64,000 nt of DNA. Origin: DYJE01 sp041660385 (GTDB taxonomy: Bacteria; Desulfobacterota; Desulfobacteria; Desulfobacterales; Desulfolunaceae). The notes under the pieces are model-generated. The model did not search any database. It was not told the origin of the DNA and saw only the letters and a program-made list of their open reading frames with translations. Below, one piece after another: positions 15,431 to 24,178 of the stretch. Position numbers and translations under genes: made by a program. The stretch is from the NCBI GenBank assembly GCA_041660385.1, contig JBAZWJ010000002.1:1-64000 (forward strand), given 5' to 3'. The stretch's first letter is position 1, and every line of letters starts with the position of its first letter.

Positions 15431-18400
15431 ATGACCTCACCAGCCCCAGATTTTGTCCACCTTCATCTTCACACCCAGTACAGTCTTCTGGATGGAGCCA
15501 TCAGACTGGACAATCTGTTCAAGAGGGCCAAAGAATACAACATGTCCTCCGTGGCCATCACGGACCACGGGACCATGTTCGGCGCTCTGGAATTTTACGA
15601 GTACGCCACGAAAGCTGGGATCAGACCCATCATTGGCTGTGAAGCCTATGTGGCTCCCAGAAAAATGTCGGACCGTTCTTCGGCTGAGGATGGCAACAGA
15701 TCACACCATCTGGTACTTCTTGCTGAAAACAACACCGGCTACAAAAACCTCTGCCAGCTTGCAACCGTAGCTCAGCTGGAGGGTTTTTATTACAAGCCAC
15801 GAATCGACAAAGAGGTTATTCAAAAGTACAGTGAAGGGGTCATCGCGCTTTCAGCCTGTCTTGCCGGAGAAATCCCCCGTCTGATCGAACGAGGAAAACT
15901 TGAAGAAGCTGACCGGGTGGCTCAGTTTTATCAGAGTGTTTTTGGTGAAAAGAATTTCTATCTTGAAGTTCAGGATAACAATATCTCCGAACAGTACTTT
16001 GTGAACGACGTGCTGTACGATATGTCAAAACGACTGTCCATCCCTCTTGTGGCCACAAACGACTGCCACTATCTGGATAAAACTGACGTAAGGGCTCATG
16101 AAATACTCCTTTGCGTTCAGACCGGTCAGACCATCAACGATCCCAAACGATTCAAGTTCAGTACGGATCAGCTTTTCTTTAAAACAAAAGAAGAGATGGC
16201 CGCTTCTTTTTCCAAACATCCGGAAGCCCTTTCAAACACCGTAGACATCGCCAACCGCTGCCAGGTGGATTTTGATTTTAACACCTACCATTTTCCGAAA
16301 TTCGATGACGGATCAGGAAATAAGCCTGAAACAATTTTCGAAGAGCAGGCAAGGGCAGGGTACAAAAAACGCATGGAGGTTATCCTTTCCAAACATCCCG
16401 ATATAGACAGGAAAGTTTACGATGACCGCCTTGATTATGAAATAAAAACCATCATTAATATGGGGTTTCCCGGCTATTTCCTGATCGTTTCCGACTTTAT
16501 CCGCTATGGAAAGGAAAACGGCATTCCAATAGGCCCTGGAAGAGGGTCGGCTGCCGGAAGTATGGTGGCCTATTCCATGAACATTACGGATCTTGATCCC
16601 ATCGAACATGGGCTGATCTTTGAACGGTTTTTGAATCCCGCCCGTATAAGCATGCCTGATATCGACGTGGATTTCTGCATCAATGGCCGTGAAAAAGTAT
16701 TCAAATACGTTTCCGAACGCTATGGCGGCGGAGATTACGTGGCACAGATTACCACATTCGGAACCATGAAGACCAAGGCCGTTATCCGGGATGTGGGGCG
16801 TGCTCTTGAAATTCCTTTATCCGAAGTGGACAAAATCGCCAAGCTTGTTCCCGATGTGCTTAACATCAAACTCAAAGATGCCCTGGAACAGGAACCGGAA
16901 CTTGCGGCCATGGCAGAAAGCCCGGAATACAGGGAACTGATCTCCATCTGCAAAGTCTTGGAAGGGCTGACACGCCATGCTTCCGTTCATGCCGCCGGTG
17001 TGGTGGTGGGTGACACACGGCTTGTGGAATATCTTCCGCTGTACAAAGGTAAAAACGGCGAAATTGTAACCCAGTTTGACATGAAGCGCGTGGAGAAAAT
17101 CGGGCTGGTGAAATTCGATTTTCTGGGTCTTCGGAACCTTACGGTCATTGATAACGCCTTGCGTCTTATCAAAGAGCAAGGTAAGGAACCACCCGATCTT
17201 CTTGAAGTGGATTTTAACGATCCCGGAACCTACAAACTTCTAAGTTCAGGCGATACAACCGGTGTTTTCCAGCTTGAAAGTTCGGGCATGAAAGACCTCC
17301 TTGTCCGTCTGAAACCTGAATGTTTCAATGACATTACAGCCCTTGTGGCCCTTTACAGACCTGGGCCTCTGGACAGCGGCATGGCAGATGCCTACGTCAA
17401 CAGAAAGCATGGCCGTGAGCCTGTGGAATACAATCTCCCAGGTCTTGAAGAAATTCTCAAGGAAACCTACGGCGTTATTCTGTATCAGGAACAGGCCATG
17501 AGGATCGCCAGCGTTATTGCCAGTTATTCCATGGCTGAAGCGGACGGCCTTCGAAAAGCCATGGGTAAAAAGCTTGCCGAAGACATGGCCAAACACCGTG
17601 GACTTTTCATGAAAGGGGCTGTAGCCAACAATCATGATGATAAAAAGGCCGGGGAGCTATTCGATCTTATCGAGAAATTCGGCGGTTACGGCTTTAACAA
17701 ATCCCACAGCGCGGCCTACGCCCTGATCTGTTTTCAGACAGCCTATCTGAAAGCCCATTATTCCGTGGAATTCATGGCAGCCCTTCTCACCAGTGAAATG
17801 GATTCTGTGGAAGGGGTGGTGAAATTTATTGCAGAATGCAAAAGCCACGACATCAAAGTGCTACCACCGGACGTGAACGAAAGCAGCAAGGCCTTTTCCG
17901 TCATTAACGGCCAGATCCGTTTCGGTCTAGTGGCGGTTAAAAACGTGGGTGAAAACGCCATCGATTCCATCATTGAAATGCGAAAAATACATGGCCGTTT
18001 TAACTCGCTCTTTGATTTCTGTGAAAAGGTGGATCTGCGCAAGGTAAACAAGCGGGTGATTGAAGCCTTGATCAAATGCGGAGCTTTTGACTCCACAGGA
18101 AATAATCGCAATCAGATGACAGCGGCCATTGAAGATGCTCTCGAACACGGTCAACGGGTTCAGAAAGAAAAAAATGACCGACAGATGAGCCTTTTCGGAG
18201 ACATTGAAGTGGGTGGCGTTGCCATTAATGCTCCCAGTCTTCCGGCTTTGGATGAATGGGATGACAAATACAAACTCACCCTTGAAAAAGAGTCCTTAGG
18301 ATTTTACATTTCAGGTCATCCCCTGGACCGCTTTGCCCCTTTACTTGAAAAATTTTCAGATGTGAACGGCATGACCATTCAGGAAATCACGTCAAGTCGG

Positions 18401-18958
18401 CCTGTGCGATTCGGAGGCATGGTCACGGCAAAAAAAGTCATTCGGACCAAAAAGAACGACCAGATGGCTTTTGTCACTCTGGAAGACATGTATGGGGGGG
18501 TAGAGGTTGTTGTGTTCCCATCGGTCTATGAAACAGACGGCGATCTTTTTGTCGAAGACGCCGCCCTGATCATAGAAGGCGAAGCCCAGGTCAAAGAGAA
18601 CAAACTGAGTATCCTCGCTGAAAAAGTCGTGCCACTTGAACGGGCTGAAGAAGAATGGACAGCCCATCTTCATCTCAAGTTGAATACTGATCCTTCAGAA
18701 AAGGATACGCCTGCCAAAGTGAGCGAGATTCTTTCACGTTATCCCGGATCCTGCAAAATCATGGTTAAAATGGTTATTCCCGAACGAGCGGAGGTTCACA
18801 TCGAACTCCCCGAGCGGTCCAAAGTCAATGTCTGCCCTGAACTTATGAGAGAGCTCCGTGCTCTTCTCGGTAGAAATGCCGTGGACACATCCTGCAAACC
18901 TGCATCAATCGCCCCGAAAAATAACGGTAAAAAGCAGTATCTTAAACGAGTTAAATAA
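15431..18958 (+). CDS. dnaE: DNA polymerase III alpha subunit
   Basis: A 1175-residue replicative C-family polymerase. An N-terminal PHP domain starts HLHTQYSLLDG, with AITDHGTMFGALEFY following. The polymerase core carries GPGRGSAAGSMVAY and the catalytic PDIDVDFCINGR near residue 410, with GVFQLESSGM, ALYRPGPL and YGVILYQEQ further on. A fingers/tandem helix-hairpin-helix region includes FGGYGFNKSHSAAYALI. An OB-fold domain (VRFGGMVTAKKVIRTKKNDQMAFVTLED, about 1000-1075) and a tau-binding tail end the protein. Length matches the DnaE1 type, and it lacks the PolC exonuclease insertion. The ribosome site is weak. No co-transcribed partner follows. Confidence 0.97.
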   Translation: MTSPAPDFVHLHLHTQYSLLDGAIRLDNLFKRAKEYNMSSVAITDHGTMFGALEFYEYATKAGIRPIIGCEAYVAPRKMSDRSSAEDGNRSHHLVLLAENNTGYKNLCQLATVAQLEGFYYKPRIDKEVIQKYSEGVIALSACLAGEIPRLIERGKLEEADRVAQFYQSVFGEKNFYLEVQDNNISEQYFVNDVLYDMSKRLSIPLVATNDCHYLDKTDVRAHEILLCVQTGQTINDPKRFKFSTDQLFFKTKEEMAASFSKHPEALSNTVDIANRCQVDFDFNTYHFPKFDDGSGNKPETIFEEQARAGYKKRMEVILSKHPDIDRKVYDDRLDYEIKTIINMGFPGYFLIVSDFIRYGKENGIPIGPGRGSAAGSMVAYSMNITDLDPIEHGLIFERFLNPARISMPDIDVDFCINGREKVFKYVSERYGGGDYVAQITTFGTMKTKAVIRDVGRALEIPLSEVDKIAKLVPDVLNIKLKDALEQEPELAAMAESPEYRELISICKVLEGLTRHASVHAAGVVVGDTRLVEYLPLYKGKNGEIVTQFDMKRVEKIGLVKFDFLGLRNLTVIDNALRLIKEQGKEPPDLLEVDFNDPGTYKLLSSGDTTGVFQLESSGMKDLLVRLKPECFNDITALVALYRPGPLDSGMADAYVNRKHGREPVEYNLPGLEEILKETYGVILYQEQAMRIASVIASYSMAEADGLRKAMGKKLAEDMAKHRGLFMKGAVANNHDDKKAGELFDLIEKFGGYGFNKSHSAAYALICFQTAYLKAHYSVEFMAALLTSEMDSVEGVVKFIAECKSHDIKVLPPDVNESSKAFSVINGQIRFGLVAVKNVGENAIDSIIEMRKIHGRFNSLFDFCEKVDLRKVNKRVIEALIKCGAFDSTGNNRNQMTAAIEDALEHGQRVQKEKNDRQMSLFGDIEVGGVAINAPSLPALDEWDDKYKLTLEKESLGFYISGHPLDRFAPLLEKFSDVNGMTIQEITSSRPVRFGGMVTAKKVIRTKKNDQMAFVTLEDMYGGVEVVVFPSVYETDGDLFVEDAALIIEGEAQVKENKLSILAEKVVPLERAEEEWTAHLHLKLNTDPSEKDTPAKVSEILSRYPGSCKIMVKMVIPERAEVHIELPERSKVNVCPELMRELRALLGRNAVDTSCKPASIAPKNNGKKQYLKRVK

Positions 18959-19122
18959 CCGGACTTTTTTGACTCACCTCCCGGCACAGTAGAGTCTCCA
19001 TTTAATACACATAATTCCTTCATAATTTTTCCATAATCCCGTGGCATATTTCCACTGAAGAAACATTCTGAATCGGAAGCTGAGTTTGTAGGCTGGAACC
19101 TAATCTAAACAGGGGATGCACT

Positions 19123-19518
19123 ATGAAAGACCAAAATTCAAAACAGGAAATTGTCATGTTTAAAGTTATTAAATCACTTGGAATAACGGGATTGATCATG
19201 ATCTTTGTGGCACTGGGGGCTATGCGTTTGTTTTTCGCTGAAAGCAAAGCCCAGTCCATGGAAAGAAAACCTCCGGTCATTAGTGATAATGAAGCATTCA
19301 ATCAGGCCATGGAAGAATGCATAGCAACGGTGGACGTTGATAAGAATGGCCACCCGGATCGTGATGCAATGGATGAATGCATGAGTGCCAAAGGTTTTAA
19401 GCGACCCGAGGGAAGGCCTGGTGAACACGGCGTAAAAGGCCCGGCTGCTTTCATGCCACCTCCCTATCATACCCAGGACGATGAGGATTCCGAACAAGAC
19501 CAAGACGAAGAACATTAA
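19123..19518 (+). CDS. Small membrane-anchored or exported hypothetical protein, acidic tail
   Basis: A 131-residue protein of unknown function. Residues 17-37 form one hydrophobic segment (signal anchor or signal peptide). The mature part holds CIATVDVDKNGHPDRDAMDECM, where DVDKNGHPDRD resembles a single EF-hand-like calcium loop, and then a Pro-rich stretch and the acidic end DDEDSEQDQDEEH. An alternative ATG at 19156 has AGGA eight bases upstream and would shorten the N-terminus by 11 residues without removing the hydrophobic segment. It lies 21 bases before the VTC-domain remnant and may once have formed an operon with it. Confidence 0.65.
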   Translation: MKDQNSKQEIVMFKVIKSLGITGLIMIFVALGAMRLFFAESKAQSMERKPPVISDNEAFNQAMEECIATVDVDKNGHPDRDAMDECMSAKGFKRPEGRPGEHGVKGPAAFMPPPYHTQDDEDSEQDQDEEH

Positions 19519-19539
19519 AATAATGATAATGAAATTCCC

Positions 19540-19854
19540 ATGGACACAATAGAAAACGAAGTTGGTCGCTTTAAAGCCGTTGATCTGGAAAAAGCGAACT
19601 CCGTTGGCTTGATGAAAAGATACGATACAAAATTTGTCTTTCACGCCGATAAACTCCAGTCCGTTCTCGAATATTTGAGGACGGATTATGGCGTCCTTGA
19701 AATAAATAACAAACGGATTTTTCTGTACCAGACTTTATACTACGACACAGACGACTATTATTTTTATCGTCAGCATCATGATAAAAAACTCAGTCGATAC
19801 AAGATACGATGCCGGACATATGCTGATACGGAAAAGTGCTATAATGTTTCATAG
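19540..19854 (+). pseudogene. Truncated VTC-domain (polyphosphate-polymerase-like) gene
   Basis: The 104 codons match only the N-terminal part of a bacterial VTC domain: a basic RYDTKFVF opening, then LYYDTDDYYFYRQHHDKKLSRYKIRCRTY, where VTC proteins have the YDT strand and the R-x-K-I-R-x-R-x-Y tunnel residues. A full domain is about 230-250 residues. Here the frame ends just after the KIRCRTY strand, and no continuation of the expected sequence is visible in other frames over the 77 bases before the convergent bioA. It is best read as a remnant left by a deletion. The ribosome site is poor. Confidence 0.65.
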
Positions 19855-19931
19855 CAGTCTTGAAAACTGTATGCTGATGATGACTATGTTGAAAACAGCA
19901 TTTTAGTGAAAGTAAAGTGTGAGATGTGATC

Positions 19932-21209
19932 TTATTCCCCACAGACCACATCAACCATGGCTGAGGTTAGGGTGTCGAGATCCTCATCAGACATTATATA
20001 GGGCGGCATGGTGTAAACCAGTCGTCCAAATGGCCTGATCCATACACCTTTTTCGACGAAATGTTTCTGTATAAGCCCCATGTCCACTGGCTTTTTCATT
20101 TCAATGACACCGATAGCTCCGAGACATCGGACATCAGCCACATGCTTAAAGGCTTTGGCTGGTTCAAGCCCATGAACAAGACATTGTTCGATGCGTCCGA
20201 TATTTGACTTCCAGTCTGAGGAGATTAGCAATCTTATGCTGGCGCATGCCACAGCGCAGGCCAGAGGGTTGCCCATGAACGTGGGGCCATGCATGAAGGC
20301 TCCGGGATTCCCGGATGATATCCCGTCACTCACTGCATGCGTGGCAAGCGTCGCTGCAAGGGTCATATAACCGCCGGTCAGGGCTTTTCCTAAACAAAGG
20401 ATATCCGGTGAAACACCCGCATGCTCGCAGGCGAACATCCTACCGGATCTTCCAAAACCTGTTGCAATTTCATCAAAGATCAAAAGGACATCATAGGTGT
20501 CACAAAGTGCTCTGGCTTTTGTCAGGTAATCCGGGGAATAAAAGCGCATGCCGCCTGCTCCTTGAACCACAGGTTCGAGGATAAGGGCTGCGATGGAATG
20601 ATGGCTTGCTTCAAGGTGTTTTTTTAAACTTTCAATATCCTGTTCGTTGCAAGATTCATGGAAACTGCATTGTGGCGCATCAGCAAACAGTTGTTCTGGA
20701 ATAAAACCTTTGAAAAACCCGTGCATGCCGGTGTCAGGATCACAGACGCTCATGGCTCCGGTGGTGTCTCCATGATACCCACTCCTGATAGTGAGGAATT
20801 TTTTCTTTTGAGGCTTGCCCATGGCAGTCCAGTACTGGACTGCCATTTTCAGAGCTACTTCAACAGAAACCGACCCTGAATCACAAAAAAATATCTGTGA
20901 TAGTGGGGCCGGTGTCAGCTCAATCAGCAAAGACGCAAGATCAACCGCCGGTTCGTGGGTGATTCCGCCGAACATCACATGGGCCATTTTTCCAAGCTGG
21001 TCGGTTACGGCTTTGTTCAGCACGGGGTGGTTGTAGCCATGTATGGCGGCCCACCAGGATGACATCCCGTCGATGAGTTCCTTTCCGTCTTTCAGCATGA
21101 GTCGCACACCTCTTGCTGATGTCACTTCATAAACCGGAAGAGGGTTTTTCATGGACGTGTAAGGATGCCAGATATGCTTCCTGTCGAATTCTAAAAGTTG
21201 ACGGCTCAT
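19932..21209 (-). CDS. bioA: Adenosylmethionine-8-amino-7-oxononanoate aminotransferase
   Basis: A 425-residue class-III PLP aminotransferase that converts KAPA to DAPA in biotin synthesis using SAM as amino donor. Diagnostic sequence: KHIWHPYTSMKNPLPVYEV at the N-terminus, SSWWAAIHGYNHP, FFCDSGSVSVEVALKMA, YHGDTTGAMSV, the cofactor Asp motif LLIFDEIATGFGRSG, and the lysine segment CLGKALTGGYMTLAA. Its start overlaps the stop of the crotonase gene by four bases (ATGA), so it is translated as the second gene of a pair. No other bio gene is nearby, and no BirA-type operator was seen upstream of the pair. Confidence 0.95.
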   Translation of the reverse strand: MSRQLLEFDRKHIWHPYTSMKNPLPVYEVTSARGVRLMLKDGKELIDGMSSWWAAIHGYNHPVLNKAVTDQLGKMAHVMFGGITHEPAVDLASLLIELTPAPLSQIFFCDSGSVSVEVALKMAVQYWTAMGKPQKKKFLTIRSGYHGDTTGAMSVCDPDTGMHGFFKGFIPEQLFADAPQCSFHESCNEQDIESLKKHLEASHHSIAALILEPVVQGAGGMRFYSPDYLTKARALCDTYDVLLIFDEIATGFGRSGRMFACEHAGVSPDILCLGKALTGGYMTLAATLATHAVSDGISSGNPGAFMHGPTFMGNPLACAVACASIRLLISSDWKSNIGRIEQCLVHGLEPAKAFKHVADVRCLGAIGVIEMKKPVDMGLIQKHFVEKGVWIRPFGRLVYTMPPYIMSDEDLDTLTSAMVDVVCGE

Positions 21210-21970
21210 TTTTCGTTTTTGTTCTTTTCCATAAGGACGTTGGCAAAAGCCACCATCATCTGGTTTCTGTCTTCCATATGAAGGCAGGCTTCAAGACCTC
21301 CTGCATCAATGTTGATGGATATGGCTTCTTTGGTCATTCGAAGGCCCATGGGATTTTTGCCAACCATGATTCTGGCAAGGCCTTCAGCTGTTTCCATAAG
21401 CTTTTCTTTGGCTACAAGCCTGCTTGCAAAACCAAGACTCATGGCTGTTTCAGCGTCCATCCAGTTTCCGGTCAAGAGGAATTCGTTGGCACGCCCGGAA
21501 CCGATCAAACGTGGCAGAAAGTAACTGGAAGCCATATCAGCTCCACCCAGGTTGATATTGATGTATGCGGCTGAAAAACGTGCGTCTTCGGATATGATCC
21601 GGAGGTCAGAAGCCATGGTCAGTGAAAAACCAAGGCCAGCAGCAGCTCCGTGGACACAGGATATAACAGGCTGGGGGATTTTCCGCATGGCCAGAAGAAG
21701 TCGAGACATCCTGGCCTGAGCATTGTATGCCTTCACAGGAGCCATATTGAAAATTTCCGGCCCAAAAGATTTCATGTCGAGACCGGCACAAAATCCTTTG
21801 GCGGTCCCGCCATCCAGAATAATTACCCGTGTGTCATCATCGTACATGCGGTCTCGGAAAAACGCTTCGAGAGCGAGAACCATCGGCTGGTCAATGGCGT
21901 TGTAATTATCCGGTCTGTTCAATGTGAGGTAGCCAATTCCGTTTTCTTGTCTGTAAAGCAGTCGATCCAT
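21206..21970 (-). CDS. Crotonase-fold enoyl-CoA hydratase/isomerase family protein
   Basis: A 254-residue crotonase-superfamily protein. The start at 21970 has AAGGAG eight bases upstream; the frame runs further up but without one. Family motifs are clear: LNRPDNYNAID, the oxyanion-hole segment GFCAGLDMKSFG, then SCVHGAAAGLGFSLTMASDLRI. The two Glu residues used by true enoyl-CoA hydratases are absent: Ser occupies the first position (GFSLTMASD) and Tyr the second (ARFSAAYI). An Asp in LGGADMASSYFLPR sits where dienoyl-CoA isomerases and PaaG-type isomerases carry their catalytic Asp, so an isomerase is more likely than a hydratase. It is the first gene of a coupled pair with bioA, which hints at, but does not prove, a role in pimeloyl supply. 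Confidence 0.88.
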   Translation of the reverse strand: MDRLLYRQENGIGYLTLNRPDNYNAIDQPMVLALEAFFRDRMYDDDTRVIILDGGTAKGFCAGLDMKSFGPEIFNMAPVKAYNAQARMSRLLLAMRKIPQPVISCVHGAAAGLGFSLTMASDLRIISEDARFSAAYININLGGADMASSYFLPRLIGSGRANEFLLTGNWMDAETAMSLGFASRLVAKEKLMETAEGLARIMVGKNPMGLRMTKEAISINIDAGGLEACLHMEDRNQMMVAFANVLMEKNKNEK

Positions 21971-22184
21971 GGTATATCTCCTTTTTTTTAAAAAAATGAA
22001 TTTACCACCACAGATCATCATTCACAAGCAATGAATGATGTTAAAGATTCCAAGGAAAATCTGTCGGCGTTACCCCAAGGTGGCTTTTTATAAATAATTT
22101 TTAAATATATTGTAATATATCAATTAGTTCTGTATTAATAAGGTAAAATTAAACGAAATTTTGTAATAATAGAAGGGGGCGCTT

Positions 22185-22460
22185 ATGAACAGACTATCCG
22201 GTGTAGGATTGGCCGCAATGATTTTCGGGTTTACGTTGATTATTCTCAAAGTGCTTTCTAAAATTGCTGAAAAACCTTTTGATTTTGCAGAAATATCCAT
22301 TAACAAATTTATATATCCCGATGGTTTGTCTGTAACAAACAGTATCTCCCCTGGTTTTTTTCATTCATTTTTTGAGCCTGTCATGAATGCGCCGCTTTAT
22401 CTTATCTGTATCGTTGTAGGTTTGATTCTTCTGATTATTGGTGGGATATACTTTAAATAA
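22185..22460 (+). CDS. Small two-helix membrane protein, unknown
   Basis: A 91-residue protein with hydrophobic segments at about 6-26 and 70-90, separated by a polar loop containing FAEISINKFIYPDG. AAGGGGGC precedes the ATG, a good ribosome site. No family recognised. It stands alone: divergent from the crotonase-bioA pair and about 500 bases from the next gene. Confidence 0.6.
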   Translation: MNRLSGVGLAAMIFGFTLIILKVLSKIAEKPFDFAEISINKFIYPDGLSVTNSISPGFFHSFFEPVMNAPLYLICIVVGLILLIIGGIYFK

Positions 22461-22967
22461 AATAGGGAGCCTTGTTTTCAGCACGGCTTATTAGCCTGAA
22501 AAAAATGGTGCACACCGTATTAAAACGATGTACACCACCTTTACATTCTCTCAATAATACCTTGATACATATAAAATCCCGTCACCGTTCGGGAAATCAT
22601 TGACCATGTTAATTCAAGGCTTCATACATCTATCTGGGTTTATTCTCTCTTCTCGTCAAATATTAGTTTTTTAATGTTTGTCGGTGATTTTAAGATACCT
22701 CCATTTAGATTTGATGTTGATTCATTTAATAATAAAACAACAATATTCGAGTTTTTAAACCTGAATACAATAGGGGTATGAAATGCCCTATTTTTAATTA
22801 ATTTAATAACAATATTATGATTGTCAAATAATATAAGGAAAGCATAACATAATATTAAAAATATTGATTCATGCATTATCATCGAATTGAATATTTCATT
22901 TATTGTAGTTAAAATACTTAAATTTCAACAAATTTGCATTGTTAGCATCATAAGGAAAACGCCATTG
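22461..22967. other. AT-rich spacer of about 500 bases
   Basis: An imperfect inverted repeat, GGTGCACACCGT (22507-22518) against ACGATGTACACC, lies shortly after the small membrane gene and may end its transcript, though without a good T-run. The remaining sequence is very AT-rich. An 80-codon minus-strand frame (22640-22882) has no ribosome site and low-complexity content, and I do not accept it as a gene. Confidence 0.4.
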
Positions 22968-24089
22968 ATGATCGGTGAGTGGGATAAACAACGGTTTATC
23001 GGATTGATAGAAAAGCTATCGAAAGCCAAGGGGCCGAGCTTGTCTGAACAACCAAGACGAAAAGTTCTTGAAGAATTTTTTTCTGATAACGGTCTGTCGA
23101 GCGTAACGGACAGCGCAGGCAATCTCCTTGTACAAATGGGTTCAGGTACATGGGATCAAACGGTTGTGTTTGACGCCCATATGGATGTGGTTCAACAAGG
23201 ATATACCGACACCATTGTCTATGAAAATGGAATAATGAAAGGACTCGGTGTGGGAGATAATCTCACAGCCGTTTCGATGCTTGCGCTTTTAGCGGTAAGC
23301 ATCGATAACCAATTGATTAATAAGGCTATCAGGCCACTTATCATCCTTTTTACTGTCGGAGAGGAAGGGCATGGAAATCTTAAAGGGGTCAAGCAGATTG
23401 TTGATGATCATGAAGTCGGCCCCTATCTTTTTCTATCCTTTGATCTGTCATTCGAAGAGTATTCGATACGAGGGCTGGGTTCCACGAGATACAAACTGGA
23501 GGTCATTTGTCCAGGTGGACACAGCTGGGAAGATTACGGAATACCAAGTGCTATAGACGTGATGATGGAATTTTTTTCAAAGCTCACGGAAAAATTCAAA
23601 ACGGTTGCCAACCATCATCCCAAAACTGTTTCATTCAATATCGGAAATGTGGAAGGAGGGGAGGGAATTAATTCCATCGCACGTTCGGCCACTGCCTGTT
23701 TTGAATTCAGATCTGTTCTGCTGGAACCCCTTGACCAGCTCGATCGTGAGGTAACAGCCCTATGCAAGAAAATGAATGAACGGCAAAATGTGAAACTGAT
23801 TTGTGATACATTGGGACATCGGCCTGCGGCATCACCCGTCAAGCCAGAACGAATCGAACCTATGGTGTTAGACATATTATCTGGTGTTGGAGAACAATCA
23901 CAGCCTGTGATCAGGAGCACAAACATCAATGCCACTCTTGACGCAGGCTGGGCCTCCCTCTGTATGGGATTATGCAGAAGTGGACGATTTCATACTCATG
24001 ACGAATATGTGGTTCTCGATTCTCTTGAGAAAGGATGGGTTGTGCTGTCCATGTTGGTAGAAAAGCTTTTATTGGATCAACATAATTGA
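22968..24089 (+). CDS. M20-family zinc metallopeptidase
   Basis: A 373-residue cytoplasmic di-zinc peptidase/deacylase. The start at 22968 (MIGEWDKQRF) has AAGGA ten bases upstream; the open frame extends further, but those residues do not fit the family. Metal and catalytic positions in order: DAHMDVVQ (His ligand and catalytic-loop Asp), GVGDNLTAVSML (bridging Asp), GEEGHGNLKG (general-base Glu and ligand Glu), a PGGHSWEDYG dimerisation-domain His, and FHTHDEYV (C-terminal His ligand). The arrangement is that of the PepT/DapE/carboxypeptidase-G2 group; the substrate cannot be inferred. Monocistronic: a palindrome follows and the next gene converges. Confidence 0.9.
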   Translation: MIGEWDKQRFIGLIEKLSKAKGPSLSEQPRRKVLEEFFSDNGLSSVTDSAGNLLVQMGSGTWDQTVVFDAHMDVVQQGYTDTIVYENGIMKGLGVGDNLTAVSMLALLAVSIDNQLINKAIRPLIILFTVGEEGHGNLKGVKQIVDDHEVGPYLFLSFDLSFEEYSIRGLGSTRYKLEVICPGGHSWEDYGIPSAIDVMMEFFSKLTEKFKTVANHHPKTVSFNIGNVEGGEGINSIARSATACFEFRSVLLEPLDQLDREVTALCKKMNERQNVKLICDTLGHRPAASPVKPERIEPMVLDILSGVGEQSQPVIRSTNINATLDAGWASLCMGLCRSGRFHTHDEYVVLDSLEKGWVVLSMLVEKLLLDQHN

Positions 24090-24147
24090 TCTCTGCATGG
24101 AGGGTTTTAGATGCATCCAAATGCAAATATATAGGCATATCATGAAA

Positions 24148-24171
24148 GTGGGTTTCGAACCCACCCTCTAC
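24148..24171. repeat. REP-like palindrome GTGGGTTTCGAACCCAC
   Basis: Arms 24148-24154 and 24158-24164 are followed by CCTCTAC, a diverged copy of the CCCCTAC tail of the GGAACCCGCC family. It lies between convergent genes and probably acts as a shared terminator. Confidence 0.65.
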
Positions 24172-24178
24172 TTATCCC

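Noticed and set aside
15123..15434. A 103-codon plus-strand frame before dnaE
   Set aside because: It runs through the attC site and two palindromic repeats; its content is a translation of repeats.
22640..22882. An 80-codon minus-strand frame
   Set aside because: Very AT-rich spacer, no ribosome site, low-complexity hydrophobic product.
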